Below, in pieces: positions 26,393 through 36,457 of a stretch of DNA of 64,000 bases (positions are counted from its first letter, which is position 1; each line of letters starts with the position of its first letter). The translations under genes and the position numbers were made by a program. The stretch spans positions 20,810-84,809 of the forward strand of contig NZ_VORS01000011.1 in NCBI RefSeq assembly GCF_007997075.1. The letters run 5' to 3'. Source of the DNA: Polaribacter sp. IC073. Lineage in GTDB: Bacteria; Bacteroidota; Bacteroidia; Flavobacteriales; Flavobacteriaceae. The notes beneath the pieces are model-generated. The model was not told the DNA's origin. It ran no database searches and saw nothing but the letters and a program-made list of their open reading frames with translations.

Positions 26393-29137
26393 ATGAAGAA
26401 AATACTATTTATTGCTTTTATAGCATTTAGCCAACTATTAACAGCGCAAAACAAAGGAACCTTAAAAGGTTTGTTAACCGACAAAGAAACTAATAATGCG
26501 CCTTTACCTTTTGCGAACGTTTTTATTAAGGGAACTACAATTGGTACAACTACAGATTTTGATGGGAATTACTCTTTTAAAATCCCTACAGGAACGCATA
26601 AAGTATCTTTCAGTTTTTTAGGATATAAGACCATAGAAAAAAACTTTACAATAAAAGGAGGGGAAACCCTTGCCCTAAACCAAACAATGTCTGCAGAAGA
26701 GGGGGTAGGCTTAGGTGAGGTTGTTATTAAATCATATACAAGTAAAGAGTCTGCTAATGCACTTTTATTAGCACAAAAGAAGGCAACAATAATAAAAGAA
26801 AGTATTGGGGCACAAACCTTAGCAAAAATTGGAGTTTCTGACGCTGCAAATGCGACGACTAAAATTTCTGGAGTTGCAAAAAGTGAAGGTTCTGGGAGTA
26901 TTTATATTAGAGGTTTAGGCGATCGGTATTTATCAACTACAATGAATGGTTTACCAATACCTTCGGATGATGTTTCTAACAAGAACATTAATTTAAGTCT
27001 GTTTTCTACAGACGTTATAAAGAATGTAGGTATTAGTAAAACATATACAACGGCTAGTTACGCAGACCAAGGCTCTGGTAATGTAAATGTTAATTCAAAA
27101 GAATTTATTTCTAATGCATATACTGTTTCATTCTCTGGAGGTGTAAATACAACTGTTTTAAATCTCTCAGATGATTTTAGAACAACAATTATTAATGAAG
27201 ATGTTGCGGTAGGTTTTCATAAAAAAACCTATGCATTACAAAACTTAATTACGCTGCAAGGTTGGGATACAAGAACAATTTCTTCCCCAATTAATTTTAG
27301 TGGCTCTTTTTCTGCAGGACAGAAATTTGAAGTTTTAGGAAAAGAAGTAGCTGTTTTTTTAACGGGTTCACACTCTAAATCTTTTACACACCAAAAAGGA
27401 ATTTTTAAAACGTACAGATCTAATGTTTTAAATAGCGAATTTACAGATGCAGAAGAGTATGGTGCTTTAGCAAATACTACGGGTTATGTGAATTTTAGAT
27501 TGAAGCTAAACGATAATAACAAGTTGAAATACAATACTCTTTTTGTAAATACAGGTACAGATAATTTGTATGAGCAAGGTAGAAATGGTTTAGGATATGT
27601 TTTTGATCAAGATCCGCAAGAAGAAGGCGCTTTTATTAGAGATCAAAATTTTAAACAAACTACAATGTTGGTAAATCAGTTATTAGGAGAACATAATTGG
27701 AGTGAAAACAATACTTTAAATTGGGCTGGAGGCTACAATTTTGTTTTAGCAGAAGAGCCAAATAGAATTAGAAACGAAATAAATATTTTAGACATTACTA
27801 CTTCTCCAGAAATACAATATGCTCATGTTGGCGATTATCAACAAAGAAAATCTAGCCAAAAAATACAAGATACAGAATATACTGCTTTTTTAGAAAATAA
27901 ATGGGCTTTGGGTTCTAAAGATGACAATAAACCGTACTCTTTAAACTACGGATTGAATTACAGACATAAACAAAGAGCTTTCAAATCTTTATTTGTTGGT
28001 GTAAGATCAAAAGGATTTAAGGCACCGTCTATAGATGATTTATCAGAAACATTTACAACAACAAATTTTAATAACGGGTTGAGATTAAGAGTAGGTGAGA
28101 CAGATAGATATCATGCAGATTTAGAGATTCTGGCAGGTTTTGTAAATTTCGATTTTAGTTTTGATAATAAATTGTCTGGTAATTTAGGGGTACGTTTTGA
28201 AAGAGATGAGTTAGATGTAACTTGGGATGTTACCAATTATGTTGGCAGGTTAGGTACTTTAAATAAAGTCTATGAAAGTGTATACCCAAGTATAAATTTA
28301 AAATATGAGTTAAAAGAAAATCAATATGTACGTTTTGCTTCTAGCATAACGCAAACTTTACCAGAGTTTAAAGAATTAGCGCCTTTTGAATATGTTTCTC
28401 CAACAGGTAGAGTTGTAAAAGGAAATCCAGATTTAGAAAAATCTGACATTTATAATTTCGATTTAAAATATGAAGTTTTTCCTAATAGCGGACAACTGTT
28501 CTCTGGAACAGTATTTTATAAACACATTAAGAATCCAATCACTTTAGCGCAATCTAGAGGTTCATCTGGTTATTTTGTGTATTCAAATACAGGAAAAGAG
28601 GCAAATGTTTACGGTTTTGAGTTAGAGGCTAAAACAGATTTAATTAAAAATGATGCTGAAGAAGGAGTCTTAAACTTTACCGGTAACATTACAAAAATGT
28701 GGCTAAAGCAAGACTTATTAAAGGAGTTTCAATATAAAAATAAGATAACATCTAGCTTGCAAGGAGCGTCTGACTTTATTGCGAATGGATCTTTAAGTTT
28801 TAGTAATAAAAAAGAAAATGAATTTGTTGCAACGTTAACAGGTAATTATTCGTCAGACAAAATTTTTGTTTTAGGATCTCCAGAAGATTTTGCAAATAGT
28901 GCCGAGTTGTACAATGACGAAATTATAGAGAAAGGTTTTGTGACCTTAGATTTTGTGATAAGTAAAGAGTTAACAAAAAAAATCACCGTAAAATTAGTTG
29001 GTAAAAACGTATTAAATCCAGAAATAAAACAAACACAAAAAGTAAGAAGTTTAATCTCTAAGATTGAAAGTAATGAAACAATATCTTCTTACAAAAATGG
29101 AAGTCGGGTAACTTTAAGTTTTAAATATACGTTCTAG
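26393..29137 (+). CDS. TonB-dependent receptor with carboxypeptidase-D-like N-terminal domain
   Basis: A 914-residue outer-membrane receptor. The signal peptide (MKKILFIAFIAFSQLLTA) is followed by a CarboxypepD_reg-like domain (about 22-105; PFANVFIKGTTIGTTTDFDG), a plug domain (about 120-240; SIYIRGLGDRYLSTTMNG) and a long beta barrel ending in SFKYTF. It faces the porin-PiT unit divergently and is followed by a beta-helix lipoprotein, a SusC/SusD-like pairing of receptor and surface lipoprotein though the lipoprotein is not SusD. The substrate is unknown; phosphate-containing compounds are suggested by location only. Confidence 0.93.
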   Translation: MKKILFIAFIAFSQLLTAQNKGTLKGLLTDKETNNAPLPFANVFIKGTTIGTTTDFDGNYSFKIPTGTHKVSFSFLGYKTIEKNFTIKGGETLALNQTMSAEEGVGLGEVVIKSYTSKESANALLLAQKKATIIKESIGAQTLAKIGVSDAANATTKISGVAKSEGSGSIYIRGLGDRYLSTTMNGLPIPSDDVSNKNINLSLFSTDVIKNVGISKTYTTASYADQGSGNVNVNSKEFISNAYTVSFSGGVNTTVLNLSDDFRTTIINEDVAVGFHKKTYALQNLITLQGWDTRTISSPINFSGSFSAGQKFEVLGKEVAVFLTGSHSKSFTHQKGIFKTYRSNVLNSEFTDAEEYGALANTTGYVNFRLKLNDNNKLKYNTLFVNTGTDNLYEQGRNGLGYVFDQDPQEEGAFIRDQNFKQTTMLVNQLLGEHNWSENNTLNWAGGYNFVLAEEPNRIRNEINILDITTSPEIQYAHVGDYQQRKSSQKIQDTEYTAFLENKWALGSKDDNKPYSLNYGLNYRHKQRAFKSLFVGVRSKGFKAPSIDDLSETFTTTNFNNGLRLRVGETDRYHADLEILAGFVNFDFSFDNKLSGNLGVRFERDELDVTWDVTNYVGRLGTLNKVYESVYPSINLKYELKENQYVRFASSITQTLPEFKELAPFEYVSPTGRVVKGNPDLEKSDIYNFDLKYEVFPNSGQLFSGTVFYKHIKNPITLAQSRGSSGYFVYSNTGKEANVYGFELEAKTDLIKNDAEEGVLNFTGNITKMWLKQDLLKEFQYKNKITSSLQGASDFIANGSLSFSNKKENEFVATLTGNYSSDKIFVLGSPEDFANSAELYNDEIIEKGFVTLDFVISKELTKKITVKLVGKNVLNPEIKQTQKVRSLISKIESNETISSYKNGSRVTLSFKYTF

Positions 29138-29264
29138 TTAATAACCATTCCTTAACAAATCAGTCAAATTCATAAAAAGCCTAACATACTATTAATCTTT
29201 AGGTAAAGACAAATAAAGAGGAAGGTGATTTCTTTGTATAAAAATAAAATCAAACAAATTTAAA

Positions 29265-31277
29265 ATGAAAAAATCAATTTTTAAAATTCTTAATGTTGTA
29301 GCTTTTTCTATAGTTACATTATCGTTAACAAGTTGTGATAGCGAAGAGCCAGAAATCATTTTACCAGGTGGCGAATCTGAAGTAATAGAAAATTTAAAAA
29401 CAGGTGTAATGGATGGTAAGCTTAAAGAAGATTATACATTAGAACCTGGGGTAACGTATAGTTTAAACGCTTCTTTTACAGTTGATTCAGGAGCAAAATT
29501 AACAGTACCTGCAGGGACAAAAATTCAAGCTTTAAATGGAGGTACTAGCGTTTTTATTGCAGTTTTACAAGGAGGAAAAATAGATATTCAAGGGACAGAA
29601 TCTAATCCGGTAATTATGTCTTCAGCATCAGGAAATCCTGGAGATTGGGGAGGTTTAACAATTTGTGGAGAAGCTACAACGAGTGCAGGTGTAGCAGCAG
29701 AAGCAGAGGTTGGCGGTTTTATTTATGGGGGTACAGATGATACCGATAGCTCAGGTTCTATAAACTATTTGGTTATAAAAGGGACAGGAGCTCAAATTAG
29801 CTTAACATCTCAATACAATGGTGTTTCTTTTTACGCTGTTGGTTCTGGTACTACTGTTAGTAATGTTGCTGTAATTAATGGTTCGGATGATGGTGTGGAG
29901 TTTTTTGGAGGTACAGTATCTGTTTCAAACTTATATTTAGAAAATAATGAAGACGATGCTATCGATTGGACCGAAGGTTGGAATGGTACTGTTTCTACTG
30001 CATATATTTCTCATACTAAGGCAGGGTTTTCTACGGTTTTTGAAGGAGACAAAGGCAATGGAAATCCTAAATTTAATAATATAACGGCTATTTCTACTGT
30101 AGGAGGTAAAGCATTACAATTTAAATTACAATCTGGAGGCACAATTTCTGGTTTGTCTTTAAGTGGATATGATGTAGATTTAGATATGAAAGATGGTGGT
30201 AATACGGCGAATGTTGTATTTTTAGAAGGTTATTCTCCCGTTGCACTTGCTACAGAAGCAGAAATGACAACTTCAACAGATTACTTTTATACATTAAACA
30301 CAAGTGTAGTACCAACCGTTAATGCTTTAGAATTTGATTGGGTACCTACAGATTTAACATTTGATAATGCTACCTTACAAGGTGCAGTAAGTACAAACGT
30401 TACTTTAGATGCTGCTGTAAGTTATACTTTAAATTCCTCTTACATTGTGCAATCTGGTGCAACATTAACCATTCCTGCTGGAACAAAAATAACAGCTAGA
30501 GATGGCGGAACAGGAGTTTATATTGCAGTATTACAAGGTGGTAAAATAGATATTCAAGGTACAGCAACTAATCCTGTTGTAATTTCATCTGTTTCTGCAA
30601 CTCCAGGAGATTGGGGAGGTTTAACAATCTGTGGAAACGCAACTACATCTGCCGGTATTAATGCAGAAGCAGAGGTTGGTGGTTTTATTTACGGAGGAAT
30701 AAATGATACAGACAATTCTGGGTCTATAAAATACTTAGTAATAAAAGGAACTGGGGCTCAAATTAATTCAGAATCTCAATACAACGGAGTTTCTTTATAT
30801 GCTGTTGGATCTGGAACTACACTTGAAAATATTTCTGTAATAGATGGTGCAGATGATGGTGTAGAGTTTTTTGGAGGAACAGTCTCTGCTAAAAATCTAT
30901 ATTTGGTAAATAATGAAGATGACTCTGTAGATTGGACAGAAGGATGGAACGGTACAGTTACAAATACTTATATTTCTCATACTGTTGCTGGTTTTTCTAC
31001 TGCTTTTGAAGGTGATAAAGCTAATGGAAATCCTAATTTTGTAAACTTAACAGCTATTTCTACAGTAGCTGGTACAGCTTTACAGTTTAAAAAGACTTCT
31101 GGAGCCACTATTACTAATGTTTGGTTAGAAGGATATGCGAAAAATATCGATATGAAAGATGGTGGTTCATTGGCAAATGTTATTATAGATGGTTCTGCAG
31201 CAACAACAACAGCAGAGTATAAAACAGGGACTAAAGTAGATGTTTCTACTTGGACTTGGAAAAGTGCAGGTTTGTAG
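29265..31277 (+). CDS. Duplicated beta-helix surface lipoprotein
   Basis: A 670-residue lipoprotein: signal peptide with lipobox SLTSC (Cys24) followed by DSEEPE, an acidic stretch like the Bacteroidota lipoprotein export signal, so it is probably exposed on the surface. Two long homologous halves follow (about residues 55-310 and 377-632), with motifs AVLQGGKIDIQG, PGDWGGLTICG, EAEVGGFIYGG, DDGVEFFGGTVS and WTEGWNGTV in both. The short-strand pattern fits a right-handed beta helix. It is paired with the TonB receptor 127 bp upstream. I do not know the ligand. Confidence 0.8.
   Translation: MKKSIFKILNVVAFSIVTLSLTSCDSEEPEIILPGGESEVIENLKTGVMDGKLKEDYTLEPGVTYSLNASFTVDSGAKLTVPAGTKIQALNGGTSVFIAVLQGGKIDIQGTESNPVIMSSASGNPGDWGGLTICGEATTSAGVAAEAEVGGFIYGGTDDTDSSGSINYLVIKGTGAQISLTSQYNGVSFYAVGSGTTVSNVAVINGSDDGVEFFGGTVSVSNLYLENNEDDAIDWTEGWNGTVSTAYISHTKAGFSTVFEGDKGNGNPKFNNITAISTVGGKALQFKLQSGGTISGLSLSGYDVDLDMKDGGNTANVVFLEGYSPVALATEAEMTTSTDYFYTLNTSVVPTVNALEFDWVPTDLTFDNATLQGAVSTNVTLDAAVSYTLNSSYIVQSGATLTIPAGTKITARDGGTGVYIAVLQGGKIDIQGTATNPVVISSVSATPGDWGGLTICGNATTSAGINAEAEVGGFIYGGINDTDNSGSIKYLVIKGTGAQINSESQYNGVSLYAVGSGTTLENISVIDGADDGVEFFGGTVSAKNLYLVNNEDDSVDWTEGWNGTVTNTYISHTVAGFSTAFEGDKANGNPNFVNLTAISTVAGTALQFKKTSGATITNVWLEGYAKNIDMKDGGSLANVIIDGSAATTTAEYKTGTKVDVSTWTWKSAGL
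29450..31160 (+). repeat. 966-bp internal gene duplication
   Basis: Corresponding points in the two halves, such as gagattggggaggtttaaca at 29641 and 30607, are exactly 966 bp (322 codons) apart. The halves are roughly three-quarters identical at protein level over the central part. Confidence 0.85.
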
Positions 31278-31298
31278 TCTAATAATATTCATAGAATA

Positions 31299-31329
31299 AA
31301 AAAAAGCAGGCTTTAAGCCTGCTTTTTTT
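31299..31329. terminator. Bidirectional terminator
   Basis: gcaggct/agcctgc (31306-31322) is extended by A and T runs on both sides. It separates the lipoprotein gene from the convergent metal-binding lipoprotein gene. Confidence 0.85.
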
Positions 31330-31350
31330 ATTTTACAAAATAAGAATATT

Positions 31351-31821
31351 TTACTCAGTTTCTTTTGCACAACAAGCCATTTTACAATCATCTGTGCAAA
31401 TCATTTTGCCGTTTACAGTTTCACCAGAACAACAACCTTTTTTATTTGTATTTAGTTCGCATTTTTCTTTACAAGTATTAGAACAAATATGTGGTTTTTT
31501 AGAAGCTATCAAAGTTGTGTTTTCTGAAGCTTTGTACAAGTCTCCACCAGCAATTCCATCTACGTAAGCAATTAAGTCTTTTGTAGAAGTCGTATTTGCA
31601 TCAAACTCTATCGTTGCAATACTGTCTGTAAAAACAACTTTAGCATCTATTACACCTTCTTTTTTAGACAACTTAGATTGAATTATTTTTGCACAACCAA
31701 TTTCACAAGTCATACCAGAAATAGCAAGAGAAATTTTTTCTTTTTTAATTTCTTTATTACACCCTATAAAAACAAAACAAGCAACAGCAATTGAATAAAA
31801 TATTTTTTTAGTAGTCATCAT
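31351..31821 (-). CDS. Heavy-metal-associated (HMA) lipoprotein with Cys-rich tail
   Basis: A 156-residue protein. The lipobox FIGC (Cys21) follows a short hydrophobic segment. An HMA domain (about 29-95) carries GMTCEIGC, a Cys-x3-Cys variant of the usual MxCxxC metal loop. The C-terminal 45 residues contain CSNTCKEKC, GCC, CTDDC and ACC, about ten cysteines in all. It probably binds copper or another soft metal in the periplasm. The second Met (31818) is an equally possible start. It is convergent with the lipoprotein gene and unlinked to an operon. Confidence 0.8.
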   Translation of the reverse strand: MMTTKKIFYSIAVACFVFIGCNKEIKKEKISLAISGMTCEIGCAKIIQSKLSKKEGVIDAKVVFTDSIATIEFDANTTSTKDLIAYVDGIAGGDLYKASENTTLIASKKPHICSNTCKEKCELNTNKKGCCSGETVNGKMICTDDCKMACCAKETE

Positions 31822-31877
31822 ATTTAATTATTAGATTATGCTACAAATTTATCAATAATCAGGCTCATATTTCAATA

Positions 31878-31906
31878 ATTGTAAGACTTTTACGGCTTTA
31901 ACTTTT
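31878..31906 (+). promoter_or_regulatory. Probable promoter of the EamA transporter gene
   Basis: ATTG (31878-31881), 17 bases, then TAACTTTT (31899-31906), close to the Bacteroidota TTTG/TAnnTTTG pattern. The box ends only 5 bp before the ATG, implying an almost leaderless message if correct. Confidence 0.35.
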
Positions 31907-31911
31907 GAAGC

Positions 31912-32787
31912 ATGAATAATCAACAACAAAAATGGCTTTACCTTGCGTTACTTTCTCTGGTTTGGGGAAGTTCATTTATTTTAATGAAAAAGGCATTGTT
32001 GGGTGTAACACCTATTCAGCTAGGTGCCTTAAGAATGATTTTTACAGCTATTTTTCTTTTAACGGTTGCTGCTCCATCATTAAAAAAAATAAAAAAGAAA
32101 CATTATAAATATATTGTTTACACTTCTATCGCGGGAACTTTTGTTCCTGGGTTTCTGTTTGCTTTTGCAATTACAACAATAGACAGTTCTATTGTGTCTA
32201 TTCTAAATTCATTAACACCTTTTTATACGTTAATATTTGGTGCAATGGTTTTTGGTTTCGCTTTTAAAAGAAGGCAATTATACGGAATTTTAATTGGCTT
32301 GTTAGGAACCTTAATTCTAATTTTAAAAGGAGCTGCTTTAAACCCTGATCAGAATTATTGGTATGCTTTTTTAATAATTATCGCTTCTGTTGGGTACGCA
32401 TTTAATGCAAATATGGTGAAGAAGTATTTAAGTGATTTGAACGCACTTTCTATTGTAACAGGTAATTTTTTATTATTACTTATTCCAGCAATTGTGGTTT
32501 TAGGCTTCACAGATTTCTTTGCTACGTTTGATGTTGAGAATAAAGTTTTAATGCAGTCCTTAGGGTATTTAGCAATTTTATCAATTGTAGGAACTGGAAT
32601 TGCAAAAACTATTTACAATAAGTTGGTTCATATTTCAGATCCTGTTTTTTCATCTTCTGTAACTTATTTAATTCCATTAGTGGCAATCTTTTGGGGAGTG
32701 TTAGATGGTGAAAAATTAAGTACGCTTCAGGTTTTCGGAGGAGTTGTTATTCTAATAGGAGTTTATTTGGTGAATAAGAAAAAATAG
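31912..32787 (+). CDS. EamA/DMT-superfamily transporter
   Basis: A 291-residue inner-membrane protein with ten hydrophobic segments in two EamA repeats (about 8-138 and 150-288). LVWGSSFILMKKAL at the start is typical. These are metabolite exporters of broad and usually unknown substrate. It is a single gene, flanked by an intergenic region full of short repeats. Confidence 0.9.
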   Translation: MNNQQQKWLYLALLSLVWGSSFILMKKALLGVTPIQLGALRMIFTAIFLLTVAAPSLKKIKKKHYKYIVYTSIAGTFVPGFLFAFAITTIDSSIVSILNSLTPFYTLIFGAMVFGFAFKRRQLYGILIGLLGTLILILKGAALNPDQNYWYAFLIIIASVGYAFNANMVKKYLSDLNALSIVTGNFLLLLIPAIVVLGFTDFFATFDVENKVLMQSLGYLAILSIVGTGIAKTIYNKLVHISDPVFSSSVTYLIPLVAIFWGVLDGEKLSTLQVFGGVVILIGVYLVNKKK

Positions 32788-33026
32788 TTTTTTAGAAACA
32801 ATTAAATTAACGAATGTCTCACTGAGCTTGTCGAAGTGCTTTTTGCTCTTTGAATTTAAAAAAAGATCTTAGCGATCTCTGCGTATTATTTGCGGTTAAT
32901 CTTCAGTTTTAAAAGATGGTTTAAGTAACTAATGTTAGACAGCCTTAAAGTTTCGAGAGTAACGAAGTGCCCTTTTAAGCTTCCCTTTGTGAAAATTTGT
33001 AAAATTCGTGTTTAAAAAATAGCAAT
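32788..33026. other. Intergenic repeat-rich stretch, no gene seen
   Basis: It holds the repeat gtctcactgagcttgtcgaa plus gtg (32816-32838), which recurs at 39481 with 21 of 23 identical bases. A segment around 32870-32900 (cttagcgatctctgcgt, tttgcggttaa) resembles another common flavobacterial intergenic repeat. No coding frame is supported. Confidence 0.6.
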
Positions 33027-33060
33027 AAAAAAAGAGCCAAAACCTAAGTCTTGACTCTCT
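33027..33060 (-). terminator. Terminator of the M16 peptidase operon
   Basis: On the minus strand agagtcaa pairs with ttggctct (one G-T pair), followed by a T-run, 27 bp after the stop at 33087. Confidence 0.8.
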
Positions 33061-33086
33061 ATTTTTAAAAATATTTCTAAAATTGA

Positions 33087-35141
33087 TTACTTAAAATCTG
33101 CATCAGAAACACCTTCGTTTATTTTTACTTCTTTTATTTTGAATTCTAAATCCATTGGTCCCATTTTTTGACCGATGGTATGTGGAAATTTAATTCCGTT
33201 TACTTCTTTATAGTCAGAAAATACTGTTGGCGTTTTTACTTCTTTACCATCTGGCGTTTTTACAGTTTTTACTTCTTTTATTTTTAAACCAGAAGTCATG
33301 TCGTAATAAACCTCTGTATCGTTAGATTTTAAGACGATTGCATTTTTACCTTCAATTGGCTCTATTCTAACCAATTCACCAGACATATAACTTACATCAT
33401 TAAAAAGAGCATTTCCGCTTTTTGCTTCCGCAATTTGCTCTGCTTTCATGTCCATTCTCTGACCTCTAGACTCAGAATATCCTGTCGTTCCATCAAAAAC
33501 TGTTTTAGAGGCAACATTTCCCATTACAGAAACAACCTGTGAAGTTTTATTTGGCGCAGATGCTTTCATTGTCATGACTAAAGGAGTTCCTTGTATTGTA
33601 GCATTGGCAACCATCATTGTTGTTTTAACAGCCATCACTTTATCTTTACCTCCAATTGCTTCAAAGTATTTGTTAACAACAGTTTTAGCCGTCATTCCTG
33701 CAGGAATTGGCATTGTCATAGCTGGCTTTTCTGTTGGGTTTCCTTCAGTATCAAAATAACTGATTACATAATCTGTTTTCTCTAAGTTTTTAAGAACCTC
33801 AATTCCTTTACCAGTAACCATTATTCTAGCTTTATCTCCTCTAAAATATTTAATTGCTGCATTTTGTACATCAGCTACAGTTACAGAATTAATGTTTTTA
33901 ATATAGTTCGCATAAAAATCTTCTGGCAAGTTGTAAAGTGCAATATTAAGTGCGTAGTTTGCAGCAGTTGCAGGTTTCTGAACGTCCATTACAAAACCAC
34001 CAATATATTCTTCTTTGGCATCTTTTAATTCTTTCTCTGTTACTTGTTGGTAACGAATTTTATTTATTTCTTTTTGTATTTCTACAACAGAACTATCTGT
34101 TACCATATTTCTTACACTTGCAGTAGCTCTAAAAGTAGCTGTATTTGTTTGTCTGCTTTGACCAACTCTAGAATAAGAACCATATGTATATGCTTTATCT
34201 TCTCTTAAGTTTTTAAAAAGTCTAGCACCACCACCGCCACCAAGAATTTTATTTGCCAATAAAGCTGCATAATAATCTTTGTCTCCTAAAGTTAGGTCAA
34301 TGGTGTTTACAACCGCAATTTCAGACTGATTTGCATTTGGCATATTAACAAAACTAATTTGTGTAGTAGAAAGATTTTCTGGTGCAGAAAAGGCAGCAGC
34401 AGCTATTTGTCCTTTTTTCCAATCAGCAAATAACTTCGTTACTAATTTTTTAGTCTCTTTTGGGTTGATATCTCCTACAATAATTAAATAGGCATTGTTA
34501 GGTCTGTAGTACGTGTTAAAGTTGTTTTTTACATCTGCTAAAGTAATCTTGTTTACAGAAGTTTTACTTGTAAATTCTCCGTAGGGATGATTTTTACCGT
34601 ACACCAAAATACTTTCTACTCTACTAGCAATTACAGGGATGTTTTTTTCTAAAGACTTTAAATTCTCTAAAGTAACCTCTTTTTCTTTATCAAATTCTTC
34701 TTGCGTAAATTGAGAGTTTTTTACACCATCTGCCATTAAACTTAATACTTCTGGGAAGTATTTTTTTAAAGATCTTGCAGAAGCACTAGTACTATTAAAG
34801 CTAACATTTGCTCCTAAGAAATCTACCTTTTCGTTAAAGTTGTCTTTACTAATTTTTGTAGTTCCTCTACCTAATAAACTACCCATCATGCTAGAAACAC
34901 CAGCTATTTCACCCTCAAAATAAGGTTGATTGTCTATTCTTAAAGTAGCAGCAACTCTTGGCAATTTATGGTTTTCTACCATAATTACGGTCATACCGTT
35001 GTCTAAAGAAAATTTCTCTGCGGTTCCTAATTTTACAACAGGATCTGGTCCTGGAGTAGGCATTTTACTTCTGTCTATTTGCGCGTTTGTGGCAAAAGAC
35101 AATGTTATAATTGCTATCGTTGATAAAATTTTTGTCTTCAT
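33087..35141 (-). CDS. M16 peptidase family, non-catalytic partner with C-terminal extension
   Basis: A 684-residue exported protein (signal peptide ending about ATNA). Two M16 lobes span about 40-470. The first lobe lacks HxxEH (the position reads SSMMGSLL), while the second lobe keeps the Arg/Tyr segment KAYTYGSYSRVG used by the partner subunit of M16B enzymes. Residues about 480-684 form an extra domain resembling lipoprotein-carrier (LolA-like) folds (VVNKYFEAIGGKDK). It lies 8 bp after the catalytic gene, so the two are probably made as a heterodimer in the periplasm. Confidence 0.9.
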   Translation of the reverse strand: MKTKILSTIAIITLSFATNAQIDRSKMPTPGPDPVVKLGTAEKFSLDNGMTVIMVENHKLPRVAATLRIDNQPYFEGEIAGVSSMMGSLLGRGTTKISKDNFNEKVDFLGANVSFNSTSASARSLKKYFPEVLSLMADGVKNSQFTQEEFDKEKEVTLENLKSLEKNIPVIASRVESILVYGKNHPYGEFTSKTSVNKITLADVKNNFNTYYRPNNAYLIIVGDINPKETKKLVTKLFADWKKGQIAAAAFSAPENLSTTQISFVNMPNANQSEIAVVNTIDLTLGDKDYYAALLANKILGGGGGARLFKNLREDKAYTYGSYSRVGQSRQTNTATFRATASVRNMVTDSSVVEIQKEINKIRYQQVTEKELKDAKEEYIGGFVMDVQKPATAANYALNIALYNLPEDFYANYIKNINSVTVADVQNAAIKYFRGDKARIMVTGKGIEVLKNLEKTDYVISYFDTEGNPTEKPAMTMPIPAGMTAKTVVNKYFEAIGGKDKVMAVKTTMMVANATIQGTPLVMTMKASAPNKTSQVVSVMGNVASKTVFDGTTGYSESRGQRMDMKAEQIAEAKSGNALFNDVSYMSGELVRIEPIEGKNAIVLKSNDTEVYYDMTSGLKIKEVKTVKTPDGKEVKTPTVFSDYKEVNGIKFPHTIGQKMGPMDLEFKIKEVKINEGVSDADFK

Positions 35142-35149
35142 CTTATTTC

Positions 35150-36457
35150 TTATTTTTTCTTAGGTAAATATTCTAAGATTAATCTCTGGTTTTTATTTAA
35201 GTATTTATTCGCAACTGCTCTAATTTCTTCACGAGTAACAGATCTGTAGATGTCAATCTCCGAATTAATTAAATTAGTATCTCCATACATTACATTATAT
35301 CTAGCCAAAGAATTTGCAATTCCAACAACACTAGCGTTGGCGTTTACATAATTGTTTTCAAACTGATTTTGAATTTTTTGAAACGCTCTTTCAGAAATTA
35401 AGTCTGTTTGAATTTTTACAATTTCTTCATCCATTTCCTTTATCAAGTCATCTAAGGCAACTTCCCCAAGTGGAATCGCAAATAATGCATACACACCATA
35501 ATCTTGTTGTGAAACGTTTGCAGCCTGAACAGCTAGTGCCATTTTCTTCTCATCTACCATTTTTTTATACAAAACAGAGCTCTTTCCACCACTTAAATAA
35601 GTAGAAATCATATCTAAAATTTTAGAATCTCTAGTTTTAAAAGAGGGCGTTCTGTAAGCAGCTACAATAGCTGGTATTTGAATATTGTCATCATAAGCCG
35701 TTGCTCTATATTCTTCAGTAATAGGAGCTTCTTTCGGGAAGTTTCTTACAACATCTGCTCCTCTAGGTATCGGCCCAAAATAAGCTTTTATCATTTTTTT
35801 AGCAGACGCAAAATCAATATCACCAGCAACAACTAACGTTGCATTATTTGGTACATAATATTTTTTGTTGAACGCTAAGAACTCTTCTAAGGTAGCTGCA
35901 TCTAAATGTTTCATGTACCCTACATTTGGGTCTTTGTATGGGTGCACTTTAAATAGGTTCTTAGATATTTCAGGTAATAAATTAGAATACGCTCTTGTAC
36001 GCTCTCTTTTTTCTTCTTTTACAACATCATTTTGTGTGTCTACACCTTCTTGTTTAATAATTGGGTGTAATAAACGCTCAGACTCAAGCCATAAACCTAA
36101 CTCTAATTTGTTCGAAGGAAAAATCTCATAATAATAAGTTCTATCTTGAGAGGTATTTGCATTTACTCTACCTCCATTAGAAGCCACAATATTCATCCAT
36201 TCACCTCTTCCAATATTTTCGGTTCCTTCAAATAATAAGTGTTCGAAGAAGTGTGCAAAACCAGTTCTTTCTCTACTACCATCTTTACCACCAACACCAT
36301 ACATTACAGAAGTAATTACTACGGGCGCAGAATTGTCTTGATGCAAAATTACTTGCATTCCGTTGTCTAACTTGTACTCTTCAAATTCAACTTTTTGTGC
36401 ATTTACAGAAAACGCAACCAACATAGCTGAAGCAAGAGATAAAATACTTTTTTTCAT
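35150..36457 (-). CDS. M16 zinc peptidase, catalytic subunit
   Basis: A 435-residue exported peptidase. A signal peptide (LASAMLVAFSVNA) is followed by the inverted zinc motif HFFEH near residue 68 and the downstream Glu of the family. It is the active partner for the next gene. It probably degrades peptides in the periplasm. The divergent promoter region (269 bp) separates it from rplU. Confidence 0.93.
   Translation of the reverse strand: MKKSILSLASAMLVAFSVNAQKVEFEEYKLDNGMQVILHQDNSAPVVITSVMYGVGGKDGSRERTGFAHFFEHLLFEGTENIGRGEWMNIVASNGGRVNANTSQDRTYYYEIFPSNKLELGLWLESERLLHPIIKQEGVDTQNDVVKEEKRERTRAYSNLLPEISKNLFKVHPYKDPNVGYMKHLDAATLEEFLAFNKKYYVPNNATLVVAGDIDFASAKKMIKAYFGPIPRGADVVRNFPKEAPITEEYRATAYDDNIQIPAIVAAYRTPSFKTRDSKILDMISTYLSGGKSSVLYKKMVDEKKMALAVQAANVSQQDYGVYALFAIPLGEVALDDLIKEMDEEIVKIQTDLISERAFQKIQNQFENNYVNANASVVGIANSLARYNVMYGDTNLINSEIDIYRSVTREEIRAVANKYLNKNQRLILEYLPKKK

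Noticed and set aside
26293..26484. Minus-strand frame of 63 codons over the TonB receptor start
   Set aside because: It covers the receptor's signal peptide region antisense and shows no coding character; the candidate small RNA starts downstream of it.
33574..33785. Plus-strand frames inside the M16 partner gene
   Set aside because: Hydrophobic and aromatic composition comes from reading the complementary strand of a clear gene.
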